From contig UQDP01000017.1 in NCBI GenBank assembly GCA_900539845.1, positions 1 to 43,876 of the forward strand: a DNA stretch of 43,876 nt, read 5' to 3'. The notes under the pieces were generated by a model. That model searched no databases, was not told the DNA's origin, and saw nothing but the letters and a program-made list of their open reading frames with translations. This DNA is from an uncultured Oscillospiraceae bacterium. GTDB taxonomy: Bacteria; Bacillota; Clostridia; Oscillospirales; Acutalibacteraceae. Below are positions 18,281-27,835 of the stretch, one piece after another. How positions within the stretch are numbered: the stretch's first letter is position 1; each line of letters starts with the position of its first letter. Both the position numbers and the translations under genes were made by a program.

Positions 18281-21241
18281 CTATCCAATCATTTCCAAGT
18301 CAAAAATATATGTATACTTTTCTTTATAATGCAGCACCTTTTTAAATTGTTCCGCTGTATCGGGACCGCAGCTTGCGCTGCCGATACCGCGCATAAACCC
18401 GTTCAGATGAAGGATCGTTGCGTTCACTCTCCTTACATCCTCGCGGTGCTTCGCTTTTTGAAGATTCTCCTCTTCAATATTGACCGCCTTGAAATGCAGC
18501 GGCTGCGCCACGGCGGTAACACGGATTCCCGATCCCGTATCATCGGTGATCTCCGCCCAGCGGACACCGCTTCGGTTGCCGGACTCCTGTGGCTTGATAT
18601 ACGGAACATACATGTCGCCGGCAGTGGTTCTGTAAACGCCCATAACGGACTGAGCTGAAAAATCGGAATAACATTCCGCATCGCCCATGCCGTAATATCT
18701 GATATTCTTACAGTCTCCCCTCAATTTCAGTGTGAGACCGATCTGCGGTATATCCAAAGGCTTTTTGCAGAAACTCGTCAGAGTGAAAGAAATACGGACT
18801 TTTCTCTGCGATACGGCTTTTGATTCAATCACTGCGTCAAAGCGTTTTCTCAGCCCGTCAAACAGCGAAAATTCGGAAGTAACTGTATTCAGATAATCGT
18901 CAAAACCGCGTTTACAGCTGCCTATACGCAAAGAAGTAATACCTGCTTTTTTCAGCTGACGCATCATAAAAACATGGTTGTCTATCAGCGCCTGTGTCAG
19001 CTGCACAGTGAAGCCCTGAGAACCGGCGGCAAGGATATCTCTGCCGTTCCTGTCGGCAAGACGGCAGAGATTGCCGTTTTTTCCCCATTCAATCTTGCTT
19101 TTTCCGTCCGCGAGCGCCAGATTTTCGCCGCGGTGTTTCCATGTGACTTCTTTTCGCCGTGTTTCAGCCTGAGGCAAAGCTTCGTGTATGACGATCTGTT
19201 CTTTACCGATCGTCCCCCCTGTCTTGGTATCCGTATAATGCAATATCAAAAACAAATCATCACAGTCACGGAAAGAAAGATCCGCAGGCAGTTCTGCCGT
19301 CTGCTGCGGCTCTATAACGGAATCGAACCGCATCTCTTCAAGTATTTTTGCGTTTTTCAGAAGATAATAATGAATCTCAATGCCGCTGCTTGAAGCAAAA
19401 CGATTCGTATTTGTGACCAGCAATTTGCCGTTACGGTATTCCGCACGAAGCGGACTGTACACATTTTTCATACAGAAAGCGCTCGGAGACGGAGTCCTGT
19501 CGGGAAAGAAAAGACCGTCGCAGCAGAAATTACCGTCGTTCTTTTTATCTCCGTTGTCACCGCCGTATGTGTATTTATACTTCGCCGTTTCACTGAAATG
19601 CGCATGATCCGCCCATTCCCAGATACATCCGCCCAAAAAGCGATCATCGCTGTAAATAACATCCCAGTATTCGTCAAGCCCGCCCGGACCCACGCCCATG
19701 CTGTGGGCATATTCACACAGGAAGAACGGCGCGTCATAATTCTTTTCGCCTTTCCATTCGCCTCGTGCCAAAGCCCGCATATCAGACGGTGAAGTATAAA
19801 AGTGCGACAAAATATCGTACCGCACACGCTCTGACCTGCATGCAGGCTCATAGTGCACGGGAATTTCGGTTTTTGATTTCAGATAAGCATAGCTTTTATC
19901 AAAGTTTCGGATGCCGGTGCACTCATTCCCCATCGACCACATAATAATACAGGCATGGTTTTTATCACGCTCAAAGAGCGCGGACATACGGTCGATAAAC
20001 CGAGGCTCCCATTTCGGATTATCGCCGATCCATTTCGGATTGAAACAGCCGTGCGATTCCATATCCGCCTCGTCCACAAGATAAATTCCGTAAACATCGC
20101 ACATGGTCACAAAAAGCGGATCGGGCGGATAATGCGAGGTGCGCACACAGTTAACGTTATATGCTTTCATCAGTTCAATATCTTTTTTCAGATCATCGGC
20201 CGTCATGGCGTAACCGCGCACAGGATGTGTGTCGTGATGATTTACGCCTTTCAGTTTTATCAGTTTATCATTGAAAAAATATCGGCAGTTCTCTATTCTG
20301 ATCGTGCGAAAGCCGACTTTCTGGCGGGTGCATTCAAGGACCTTGCCGTTTTGCAGCAAGGTCAGCTCCAGATCATAACAAACAGGGATTTCGGCGTTCC
20401 ATTCACGCACATCCAATGCATCAAATCGAATATTCTCCCCCGCACTGACGGTCTGAGAAGCGATACATTCGGTATCGTAATAGAGTTCGGCTTTCAGCGT
20501 TGCACCGTTTGCTCCCCGTATATCAGACGTAAGTACGGCACTGTAGCCGCGCTCTGTTTTTTCAGTTTTAAAAGCGAAATCAAACAAATACGTTTTCTTG
20601 TGTTCTGTTATATAGACATCACGAAAAATACCGTTTTCGCGAAACATATCCTGACACTCAAGATAGGTCCCTGTTGACCATTTATATACGACCGCCACAA
20701 GCTCGTTATCATTCGGCTTGAGCAAAGCCGTTATATCAAATTCCGCGCTGTTATGGCTGCCCTCGCTGTAACCTGCATAAGTTCCGTTTATATACAGGTC
20801 CAGAGAGGCGCAGACTCCGAGAAAAGTTAAAATATAATGTACGTCCTTTTTCAGGTCAACGGTAAACATTTTGCGATACACTCCGACAGGACAGTTTTTA
20901 GGAGTCTTCGGCGGACGGCAGGGAAACGGATAATGTGAATTCAGATAGTTGACCGTATCGTAGCCGGTTTTCTGCCAAGTGGACGGAACGGATACCTTTT
21001 GAAATGCTGTTCTGTCCGTATCCAATCTGTCAGGCAGTTGCGAGGCTTTCTTATAATACATAAAATCCCACTCGCCCGAAAGCATAATGATCGCGTCGCT
21101 TTCGGCTCTTTCCGTAAACCAATCCGTTTTTCGCATTGCTTCCACGGTTAGGAACGGTATAAAATAGCTGCGATGCTCCAGTCTGTTTTCTGAAAACTTA
21201 CCGAAGTCGCGATAATTGGTTTTGTTGATCGTATAACGCAT
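18281..21241 (-). CDS. GH2 beta-galactosidase (LacZ-like)
   Basis: This retaining GH2 enzyme should hydrolyse terminal beta-galactosides in the cytoplasm. Domain order is the LacZ one: jelly-roll sugar-binding domain (about 40-215), immunoglobulin-like domain, TIM barrel from about 320 (GVNHHDTHPVRGYAM), and C-terminal beta domains including the large beta-sandwich. The acid/base is Glu440 in WSMGNE and the nucleophile Glu510 in FLCEYAHSMG. Length 986 is typical. I prefer ATG 21241, with AGAGG 7 bases upstream, over the GTG at 21262 that overlaps the preceding stop. The gene ends in TAG. It is one of two beta-galactosidases here (the other is GH35), so two galactose linkages or sites may be served. 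GH2 also contains other specificities. Confidence 0.93.
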   Translation of the reverse strand: MRYTINKTNYRDFGKFSENRLEHRSYFIPFLTVEAMRKTDWFTERAESDAIIMLSGEWDFMYYKKASQLPDRLDTDRTAFQKVSVPSTWQKTGYDTVNYLNSHYPFPCRPPKTPKNCPVGVYRKMFTVDLKKDVHYILTFLGVCASLDLYINGTYAGYSEGSHNSAEFDITALLKPNDNELVAVVYKWSTGTYLECQDMFRENGIFRDVYITEHKKTYLFDFAFKTEKTERGYSAVLTSDIRGANGATLKAELYYDTECIASQTVSAGENIRFDALDVREWNAEIPVCYDLELTLLQNGKVLECTRQKVGFRTIRIENCRYFFNDKLIKLKGVNHHDTHPVRGYAMTADDLKKDIELMKAYNVNCVRTSHYPPDPLFVTMCDVYGIYLVDEADMESHGCFNPKWIGDNPKWEPRFIDRMSALFERDKNHACIIMWSMGNECTGIRNFDKSYAYLKSKTEIPVHYEPACRSERVRYDILSHFYTSPSDMRALARGEWKGEKNYDAPFFLCEYAHSMGVGPGGLDEYWDVIYSDDRFLGGCIWEWADHAHFSETAKYKYTYGGDNGDKKNDGNFCCDGLFFPDRTPSPSAFCMKNVYSPLRAEYRNGKLLVTNTNRFASSSGIEIHYYLLKNAKILEEMRFDSVIEPQQTAELPADLSFRDCDDLFLILHYTDTKTGGTIGKEQIVIHEALPQAETRRKEVTWKHRGENLALADGKSKIEWGKNGNLCRLADRNGRDILAAGSQGFTVQLTQALIDNHVFMMRQLKKAGITSLRIGSCKRGFDDYLNTVTSEFSLFDGLRKRFDAVIESKAVSQRKVRISFTLTSFCKKPLDIPQIGLTLKLRGDCKNIRYYGMGDAECYSDFSAQSVMGVYRTTAGDMYVPYIKPQESGNRSGVRWAEITDDTGSGIRVTAVAQPLHFKAVNIEEENLQKAKHREDVRRVNATILHLNGFMRGIGSASCGPDTAEQFKKVLHYKEKYTYIFDLEMIG

Positions 21242-21258
21242 TGTTAGACCTCTTACTA

Positions 21259-23637
21259 TCACAATTCATTGTTGGATTTATACTCATTTGAGCTTTCGGA
21301 TATCCGATAGGTCTGATTCTGCACCGCGTCAAAGCAAAGAACGGCTCTGCCATGACGGTCGGCAAATTCGGTATACGGCACGGGCTGACCGTCTTCAGAA
21401 CAAATATCGGGATGCGAAAACTCATTATATATCTGAATTTTATCCTGCACAAGGCTGGTGATCTCGATATGCTGCACACGCTGATCTTTGGCTGAATAAG
21501 ATGCACTTACCAAAAACGCACCGCGGGCACGCAGGTTGACAAACGAGCCGTCTCTGTCCTTTAACCAGTTCGGGAACACCTTGATCGTTTTCGTATCGCT
21601 CGACAGCAGCATGCTGTGAATGAATTCGATTCCTCCGGATTTTTCTATACCGTGAGTGTCGCCGTAATCCTTTACGGAATAGTTGACCATAAAATCCTTT
21701 CGGTACAGGCGCTTGAATTCAGACAACACTTTTTCGGGGCTGTATCCGCAGCGAATGGCATGAATGAATATCTTAGGCAAATTGTTGACTTGGCGGAAAC
21801 TATCATGATCCAAAGCTTTGTACCAGTCGATCGTGCGCCGGGACGCCTCTTTTACCCGATCGTCGCTGTCAAATGTCATATCCTCGCAGGGATGAATAAA
21901 TTCCAGCGCTACGGTTGCCGAATATTCATTGTAGACTAAGCCTTTTTCACCGAGCGCCAAAATGTTATCCATTTTCTTCTTCTTAAAGAATCTGCCATGC
22001 TTTGCATTGCGGATAGGATACTGCGGCAAATGATCCGAAAAATCCTGCCAAACATCAGCCTTTTCACGGCTGACCTGAAGAAAGCCGCGGTTTACGCCGT
22101 CTAAAAGGCAGTGCAGGATATTTTTAATCGTACCGACAACATGCGTTGCGTTTAATTCAAAAGAGCCCTCATGCGCACCCGACCACAGATTATAGCGATA
22201 GCCGCCGTCAGGCAGCATCTCTTTTTCGCGCCAAGCAAGAAAGAAATTTACATTCAGCTCTAAAAACTCAGCGATTTTACGCAGAAATTCGCCGTCCAGT
22301 GTATAGAAATAATAAGCGGTAAGCCCCATAGCGGTAAATGCCGCGTCGTCGATCTGGTGCCAATAGCCGCCGTGCTCATCCCACGCCGAAACACCGTAAG
22401 GTCCGAGCGCAACGTGATATAGGACGGCATTATCTATACCCCTGCGCAGATCCCGCCTGCTCGCGAAGACCTGGCCGTTGCACATGCCGCCGCAGACATA
22501 TTCACGGCAGACAAGCTTTGTTTCTTCTTTGGCGCGCCGCCTGCCCTCAGGTATAAAATCCAAAAGCGGCTCAGCAAGAGGTTTGGCAAATTCAGGCCGG
22601 TTAGACGCGTACATTCCGTAAAAAGGCGCGATAAAATTGTAGTTCATATGAAAATCGCCGTTCCACTTTGGATGGTCGGTCGTAATAAAATTACCGTAAA
22701 GACCGGGAGGCATTTTGTTTTCACGCGAACAACACGCCATAATATATAAAGATCCGTAATAATATTTTTCAAGGTCAAAATCCGAAAGGTCAACGAAGGA
22801 CGCGCACCAGAAGGCGCGCCACCAATCGGCATGCTTTTGCAAGGCTGACATGATCTTTTGCGCATCGGAAAGCCTTTCCAAAAGATCCGCCGCCTGCCTC
22901 ACGGCGGAACTGCCGAGCAGCCTGCCGCGGCCGTCATACGTTTTACCTCCGCCGCCTGCGGCTAAGACCAGATGCTTAGACTTGTTTGCGGCAAGCTCGA
23001 TATGATAACGTATCTCACTGTTCGTATGGGATACTTCCTGCAGTTCATCTTCAGCATCAAATAAACGAAGCGCAACCGTAGAAGTCCATGACTTTTCGTT
23101 TTTGGCAAAATCCGCAGTCGAGCGCTGTATGTATCCGTTGGACTGATCCTCAACATACGCGCACGGATACTCCTGCGCATTATTCGGAACACTTAACGTC
23201 ATATTCAGCGCTCTATTCGTTTTGGAAAGCACTGTAAACACCATTGCGTTACAGTCCGCCAAACAATATGCTGTAATACTGACATCATCATAAACGCTTT
23301 TCACGCTTGCGCAGGTAAGGTCTATCTGCTCACAAAAATGCCTGCGGCAGGTGAGATTATCAAACGACAAAGCGCCCGCGCGAAGTGTGGTTACGCGGCG
23401 CACATCAAAATCCATCACAGCATTTGTCTGAAGATCGCCGCAGCTCCAAAAATCGTTTTTACCGAAAAGATAACGTTTAGCGGTTGCCGAGCCGTCCGAC
23501 ACTGCTGCCAGATCGCCGTTGCCCAGCAGAAAGGTGCGCGGCATTGCCGTTGTGACCGCGCCCTTAAAATCAGGCTTATGTATGGAATTATTAAAGCTTT
23601 TCAGTTTTTGCGACAGTTTATCCCACTGCACCTGCAC
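21259..23637 (-). CDS. Divergent GH95-like (alpha/alpha)6-barrel glycosidase
   Basis: The overall plan matches GH95: an N-terminal beta-sandwich (FLLGNGDLAAVSDGSA) and a helical barrel. The family's catalytic region is recognisable but altered. The HPKWNGDFHMNYNFIAPF segment stands where GH95 has [18 protein letters not shown], and GIEKSGGIEFIHSMLLSS stands where GH95 has [19 protein letters not shown], so the usual catalytic Asp is not obvious. It has no export signal. The first in-frame GTG (23658) overlaps the GH39 stop, but GGAGG sits just before a GTG at 23637, which I take as the start. It may be a separate family with another specificity, or a distant GH95. It pairs with the canonical GH95 gene 6.5 kb downstream in the same cluster. 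Confidence 0.55.
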   Translation of the reverse strand: MQVQWDKLSQKLKSFNNSIHKPDFKGAVTTAMPRTFLLGNGDLAAVSDGSATAKRYLFGKNDFWSCGDLQTNAVMDFDVRRVTTLRAGALSFDNLTCRRHFCEQIDLTCASVKSVYDDVSITAYCLADCNAMVFTVLSKTNRALNMTLSVPNNAQEYPCAYVEDQSNGYIQRSTADFAKNEKSWTSTVALRLFDAEDELQEVSHTNSEIRYHIELAANKSKHLVLAAGGGGKTYDGRGRLLGSSAVRQAADLLERLSDAQKIMSALQKHADWWRAFWCASFVDLSDFDLEKYYYGSLYIMACCSRENKMPPGLYGNFITTDHPKWNGDFHMNYNFIAPFYGMYASNRPEFAKPLAEPLLDFIPEGRRRAKEETKLVCREYVCGGMCNGQVFASRRDLRRGIDNAVLYHVALGPYGVSAWDEHGGYWHQIDDAAFTAMGLTAYYFYTLDGEFLRKIAEFLELNVNFFLAWREKEMLPDGGYRYNLWSGAHEGSFELNATHVVGTIKNILHCLLDGVNRGFLQVSREKADVWQDFSDHLPQYPIRNAKHGRFFKKKKMDNILALGEKGLVYNEYSATVALEFIHPCEDMTFDSDDRVKEASRRTIDWYKALDHDSFRQVNNLPKIFIHAIRCGYSPEKVLSEFKRLYRKDFMVNYSVKDYGDTHGIEKSGGIEFIHSMLLSSDTKTIKVFPNWLKDRDGSFVNLRARGAFLVSASYSAKDQRVQHIEITSLVQDKIQIYNEFSHPDICSEDGQPVPYTEFADRHGRAVLCFDAVQNQTYRISESSNEYKSNNEL

Positions 23638-23654
23638 AGCAAGCCCTCCCGTCT

Positions 23655-25199
23655 TCACGGCTTTAATATAAGCATTGCTACTTCATTGTCCTGAAGTTCT
23701 ATATCAAGATGTTTTCTAATATTTACATCCCCGGCGCCTTTGCTTTCTGTTTTCGGTTCCGAGCTTTTGCGGATTTCATCAAGCTGCGCTTTAGAGAGTT
23801 CCGAAGGCTTGCCCATTTTTTCCCAAAGCGCCACAGGGTTTCCGTTTTGAGAATTGATTCTCTTTACCGTAATCGAAGTAAACAGCGGCGCATTTTCAAT
23901 ATTGAAACGCGCGCGGTATGTTTCACCCTTCGGTTCAAAATTCTGAGCGTAAACAACAAGATACAAACTTCCGTCATCGCCATGAAAAGCCGCAAACTCC
24001 ACTTCATCATTTGTAACGGGCAGGGTGTATCGCGCATTCGGTATCTCCGCCAGCATCTTAAACGCCCAAAAGGCAGGCTTTTTGATACCGTCCACCGTCA
24101 GCAGACCGAATCCCCCGCAAAAAGGATCGGTAAAGAAAAAGAGTTCTTCAAAAATATCCGAAAAAGTCCAGTAACTGGACCCGTCAATAATGTTCTGATT
24201 ATCAAGAACCGTTTTTACAAAGAACGCCGCTGCCGCCGTTGTGTCATGAATCGCAGCGGTACAGTTTGAGCTGATGCTCCATTCCGTATAAAACAAAGGG
24301 AGTTTTCCTGCTTCGGCGCGGGCACACTTTGCCTCTTTCGTCATATATCCTTTCAGATCATTTGTAAAATCATTTACATTATCAAAAACAGGCTGCAAAA
24401 GTGAGCGCAGCGAGGTTTGATCTCCTGTTGCGTTAAGCTTTCTGATTTGGCGCAGACGTTCACGGTTTATGGAATGACCGAGCGCATCCGTGGGATACTG
24501 ATGGGTAGATACAAAATCGACCGGAACGTTTTCCCTTCTGCAAAAATCAAGGAACTCGGGAATATATTTGCTGCAGGTGGTTGCGGGACCTCCTACGATC
24601 AGTTTTTCGTCTACGCTTTTCAGAGCCCTGACAGTTGCGGCATATAAACGAAAATAATCCTTCATATCGCCTTTGAAAAAGCAGGCAAGATCCGGCTCGT
24701 TCCACACCTCAAAATACCAAGTGCGCACCTCTTCGGCGCCGTAACGCCGTATCAGAAATCTTGCGAACGCGCGGATGAAATCCTGCCATTCCTCTGTTTT
24801 TTTAGGCAGCGTGACATTGCCCTTATAATAGAAGACCGTTTTTCTGCCTGAGGCAAGCGCTTTCGGCATAAAGCTTATCTCAACGAACGGTTTCACGCCG
24901 GCAGCAAGGAGATTATCATATACTCTTGCGACCTGGTAAAAATCATAAATTTTCGTCTTGTTCCTGACTTTAACAGGCAGATGATCGGAAAGACGCACAC
25001 ACACGTTCATATCATCGTCAAAAATTCCGTGAAAGCGCACGCGCTCTATTCCCAGCTCATCATGAACTGTTTTCAGCTGTTCCAGATAGTCCGCGCGCTG
25101 CGCAAGCGCCGCATGACCGCTGCCCACGCAAAACTGCCAGTGCTTTTTTACCTGAACGGTCTGACCGCTGTAATCAAAATCAAATGAAAACGGTTTCAT
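23655..25199 (-). CDS. GH39 beta-xylosidase-like glycosidase
   Basis: A retaining GH39 enzyme of 514 residues, without an export signal, predicted to release xylose from short beta-xylosides. The TIM barrel begins with VRFHGIFDDDM. The acid/base is Glu168 in YFEVWNEPDL and the nucleophile Glu306 in FYTEWS, both family hallmarks, and a C-terminal beta-sandwich follows (LYLVVYAQNFEP). I chose ATG 25199, with AGCAGG upstream, over the in-frame ATG at 25229. Its TGA overlaps a GTG of the next frame, so translation with the GH95-like gene is probably coupled. GH39 also contains alpha-L-iduronidases and other activities, but together with xylA and xylB the xylosidase reading fits best. Confidence 0.88.
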   Translation of the reverse strand: MKPFSFDFDYSGQTVQVKKHWQFCVGSGHAALAQRADYLEQLKTVHDELGIERVRFHGIFDDDMNVCVRLSDHLPVKVRNKTKIYDFYQVARVYDNLLAAGVKPFVEISFMPKALASGRKTVFYYKGNVTLPKKTEEWQDFIRAFARFLIRRYGAEEVRTWYFEVWNEPDLACFFKGDMKDYFRLYAATVRALKSVDEKLIVGGPATTCSKYIPEFLDFCRRENVPVDFVSTHQYPTDALGHSINRERLRQIRKLNATGDQTSLRSLLQPVFDNVNDFTNDLKGYMTKEAKCARAEAGKLPLFYTEWSISSNCTAAIHDTTAAAAFFVKTVLDNQNIIDGSSYWTFSDIFEELFFFTDPFCGGFGLLTVDGIKKPAFWAFKMLAEIPNARYTLPVTNDEVEFAAFHGDDGSLYLVVYAQNFEPKGETYRARFNIENAPLFTSITVKRINSQNGNPVALWEKMGKPSELSKAQLDEIRKSSEPKTESKGAGDVNIRKHLDIELQDNEVAMLILKP

Positions 25200-25234
25200 G
25201 GAACACCTGCTTTCCCTGTTGAATATCATGCATT

Positions 25235-26092
25235 TCAGTTCTCGCCCACATACTCGACGGAAACTTCCTGATTAATGGCGTTTATCTTATTCGGCAGCCA
25301 GTCATTGCCGAGCTTCAGATCCGCTTCACTGTCCTTATGAACAATCACCTTCTGAACCGAAGACGCTGTTGAGAAAAAGGCATAATTTCCGATTGATTCA
25401 ACAGACGCCGGTATCTCAATAGACGTTAACTTCGTGTTGTCAAGATAAGAAAATGCGTCGTCGCCGATCTCTTTAAGTGTGGACGGAAGCGTCAGCGACT
25501 CCAGACCGCCACATTTTAAGAATGCTTTATTGCCTACTTTTTCAAGCCCTTCGTTAAACTGAATGGAACGCAGATTGCCGCATAGATAAAACGCATTGTC
25601 ACGAATGGTCTTGACCGTATCGGGAACGGTAAATTCACCGCCGGACGTATTGCCGCTTTCATCCGTTACGATCGGCGATCTTGCATTGGGATAAAAAAGC
25701 AGTTCCGTCATATCTTTATTGTATAAAACTCCGTCCACCGACGTGAAATACGGATTTTCCTCGCTTACGTAGATCGCTTTTAGCTGCTGACAGTTCGTAA
25801 GCGCCCATATACCGATTGTGTGAACATGCTTGCCTATATGAAGTTCCGTCAGATATTCGGCGTTGGCAAAGGAAAAATCCATCAGCTCGGTAACATTTTT
25901 CCCTTCATATGTATCCGGCACGGTAAATGCGGTTTCAGTGGATGTGCTTGAATAGCGGTACAAGCCATAACCATCTGCATTTTCCTTATATTCGGTTGCT
26001 TTATTCCCTGTCAGGGAGCAGGAAGAAAACAGCCCGGTCAGAACGACTATAAGAAGTATACCTGCAAATACGGATCGAAACGATTTTTTCAT
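25235..26092 (-). CDS. BspA-type leucine-rich repeat lipoprotein
   Basis: A 285-residue surface lipoprotein. The signal ends in LFSSC (Cys25). The rest consists of BspA-like LRR_5 repeats of about 23 residues, e.g. VKTIRDNAFYLCGNLRSI, LEKVGNKAFLKCGGLESL and LKEIGDDAFSYL, with an insert of the type FTSVDGVLYNKDMTELLFYP. Such repeats usually bind proteins or glycans; no enzyme motif is present. It lies between the transporter and GH39 genes with gaps of 12 and 5 bp and has a strong GGAGG site. I infer a possible glycan-capture role for this locus, but that is not shown by the sequence. A second lipoprotein with the same architecture is in the RHS locus at 42425-43168. Confidence 0.82.
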   Translation of the reverse strand: MKKSFRSVFAGILLIVVLTGLFSSCSLTGNKATEYKENADGYGLYRYSSTSTETAFTVPDTYEGKNVTELMDFSFANAEYLTELHIGKHVHTIGIWALTNCQQLKAIYVSEENPYFTSVDGVLYNKDMTELLFYPNARSPIVTDESGNTSGGEFTVPDTVKTIRDNAFYLCGNLRSIQFNEGLEKVGNKAFLKCGGLESLTLPSTLKEIGDDAFSYLDNTKLTSIEIPASVESIGNYAFFSTASSVQKVIVHKDSEADLKLGNDWLPNKINAINQEVSVEYVGEN

Positions 26093-26104
26093 TTTGCCGC
26101 CTCC

Positions 26105-27802
26105 TTAAACAGACTCCGCATGAGTTTCAGACAGATCTTCTTCCGAAAGGGCGTGTTCAAGATTTTTTGCTTTCGCCCGTTCACGAAGCTCATCCATCAT
26201 TTCCTCATGCCGTTGTTCGGTCATATCATAAAAATGATAAGGTATTGCCGACAACAGACCCGTAACCGCCGTCAGAACAATGGTGACTATAAAAATACGG
26301 TTGCGGATATCCGTGTCAAAAAGAATATTCCAGTCCGAAGTAAAACCAAACATGCCGTAGATCATCGGCACAACCATAGCGGCAACGGTAGTGACAGGAG
26401 AAGCGAGATAGGAGAAGATACCCATGCATCCGTCTAATCTCTCGCCAGATATATACTGCTGATAATCCCATATATCCGCGTTCATGGAAGTGGTGATGAT
26501 CGTCATAACAGAGCCGAGCATCGTTGCAAGATACTGTGAGATCACGATAATGACAAGGCTGTTCATATAAACGCCGGCAACTGACAAAAGCGAGCAGGCA
26601 ACATTCATATACTTGCAGAACAACATCAGCCTTTTTTTGCCGAATTTCTTGATAAGCCAAGGAGACAAAAGCATACCGGGCGTATACGCTGTTCCCAGTA
26701 TGGAGGACATGATCCCCATAAACCAGTCCTGACGCATAGAATAAATAATAAGCATATTAACGATATTGATAGCGCCTGTAGAAAAGGTTGTGATCCATGT
26801 GGAGATATTCGTTATCCATAAATATTTGTTGCGAAGAACTTCTTTAAAGCCTTTTTTCATATCGATCTCGGGCTTGTGGTCTTCTTCCTGAATCACACGG
26901 TCTTTGCATCCGAACGCCAAAAACAGAGCGAACGGGATCATGATAAGAACCATGATCGGCACGACTATACGATAGGTCCTTATGTTTGTAAGTCCGCCGA
27001 CCGCTGCTGCCGCAACTGGCCAGATAATATTATAAATAGACGGGAAAAGGCCGCTGATGAACGAGCCGATGGAAATGATCCTGGTTCTTTCGTTTGTATT
27101 CGGCGTTATGACATTCTGCACATTATTTGCCTGCGCAAAGCAAGTGCTGAAGGTGCTCCAAACGGCAAACATCATATTCATGACCCAGAACTTATCATTA
27201 TAGGACAACTGGTTGTACGGGAACATAACAAGGAGCATCATAACCGCCATATACGGCAAAATGCCCGCAACTAACCAGCAACGGTATTTTCCGAACTTCG
27301 GCGACAATTTTCTGTAAACCAGAATATTATAATAAGTAGTCAGCACCTGCACCAAAAACTTCGTTCCGAGCACCTGCGGCAGAGCCGGCATAAACCCCTC
27401 AAAAATCGTTTGCGGAACAAAGAAGCACGCCGCTCCGACAACTGTGAAAGCCAGCGATGCCAAATGAATCAGGCGCATGGTCTTCTTCGGCGGGCGGCCG
27501 AGGTTATCCGTTATAATCATTGTGATCGGCTGAAACAGATAATTCAGCAGCATATTGACAATGCCGAGCATTGCAAAATCCATCATTTTCAAACCGTAGA
27601 TCGCACCGACAAACAGGCACGATGCAGTAAAAGACAGATTGCCGCCCGTATACTGCGCATTGTTTGAGCCGCCGGAACCGAGAACAAAAAACAAAAATTC
27701 TTTGTTGGAAACATACTCGCCCGGTCTCGGCTTATTCCAATAGGTTCTCAGATCGGTAAAAAAGGTCTTCACATTTTCAGTGATCTCCGCTCTTGTTTTC
27801 AT
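26105..27802 (-). CDS. GPH/MFS-type sugar:cation symporter
   Basis: An integral membrane carrier of 565 residues with about 12 hydrophobic segments. The overall pattern, including NLGRPPKKTMR in an early cytoplasmic loop, ITPNTNERTRI between segments and SMNADIWDYQQYISGER in the C-terminal half, is that of the glycoside-pentoside-hexuronide (MelB-like) family, which imports glycosides or short oligosaccharides with a cation. It is the only transporter in the cluster. I chose ATG 27802: AGGGG is directly next to the upstream ATG at 27811 but correctly spaced for 27802. The C-terminal tail is acidic and cytoplasmic. Substrate is unknown; context suggests a small galactose-, fucose- or xylose-containing oligosaccharide. 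Confidence 0.85.
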   Translation of the reverse strand: MKTRAEITENVKTFFTDLRTYWNKPRPGEYVSNKEFLFFVLGSGGSNNAQYTGGNLSFTASCLFVGAIYGLKMMDFAMLGIVNMLLNYLFQPITMIITDNLGRPPKKTMRLIHLASLAFTVVGAACFFVPQTIFEGFMPALPQVLGTKFLVQVLTTYYNILVYRKLSPKFGKYRCWLVAGILPYMAVMMLLVMFPYNQLSYNDKFWVMNMMFAVWSTFSTCFAQANNVQNVITPNTNERTRIISIGSFISGLFPSIYNIIWPVAAAAVGGLTNIRTYRIVVPIMVLIMIPFALFLAFGCKDRVIQEEDHKPEIDMKKGFKEVLRNKYLWITNISTWITTFSTGAINIVNMLIIYSMRQDWFMGIMSSILGTAYTPGMLLSPWLIKKFGKKRLMLFCKYMNVACSLLSVAGVYMNSLVIIVISQYLATMLGSVMTIITTSMNADIWDYQQYISGERLDGCMGIFSYLASPVTTVAAMVVPMIYGMFGFTSDWNILFDTDIRNRIFIVTIVLTAVTGLLSAIPYHFYDMTEQRHEEMMDELRERAKAKNLEHALSEEDLSETHAESV

Positions 27803-27835
27803 AAATTTCATCCCCTGTAAATATAAAAACGCGTA

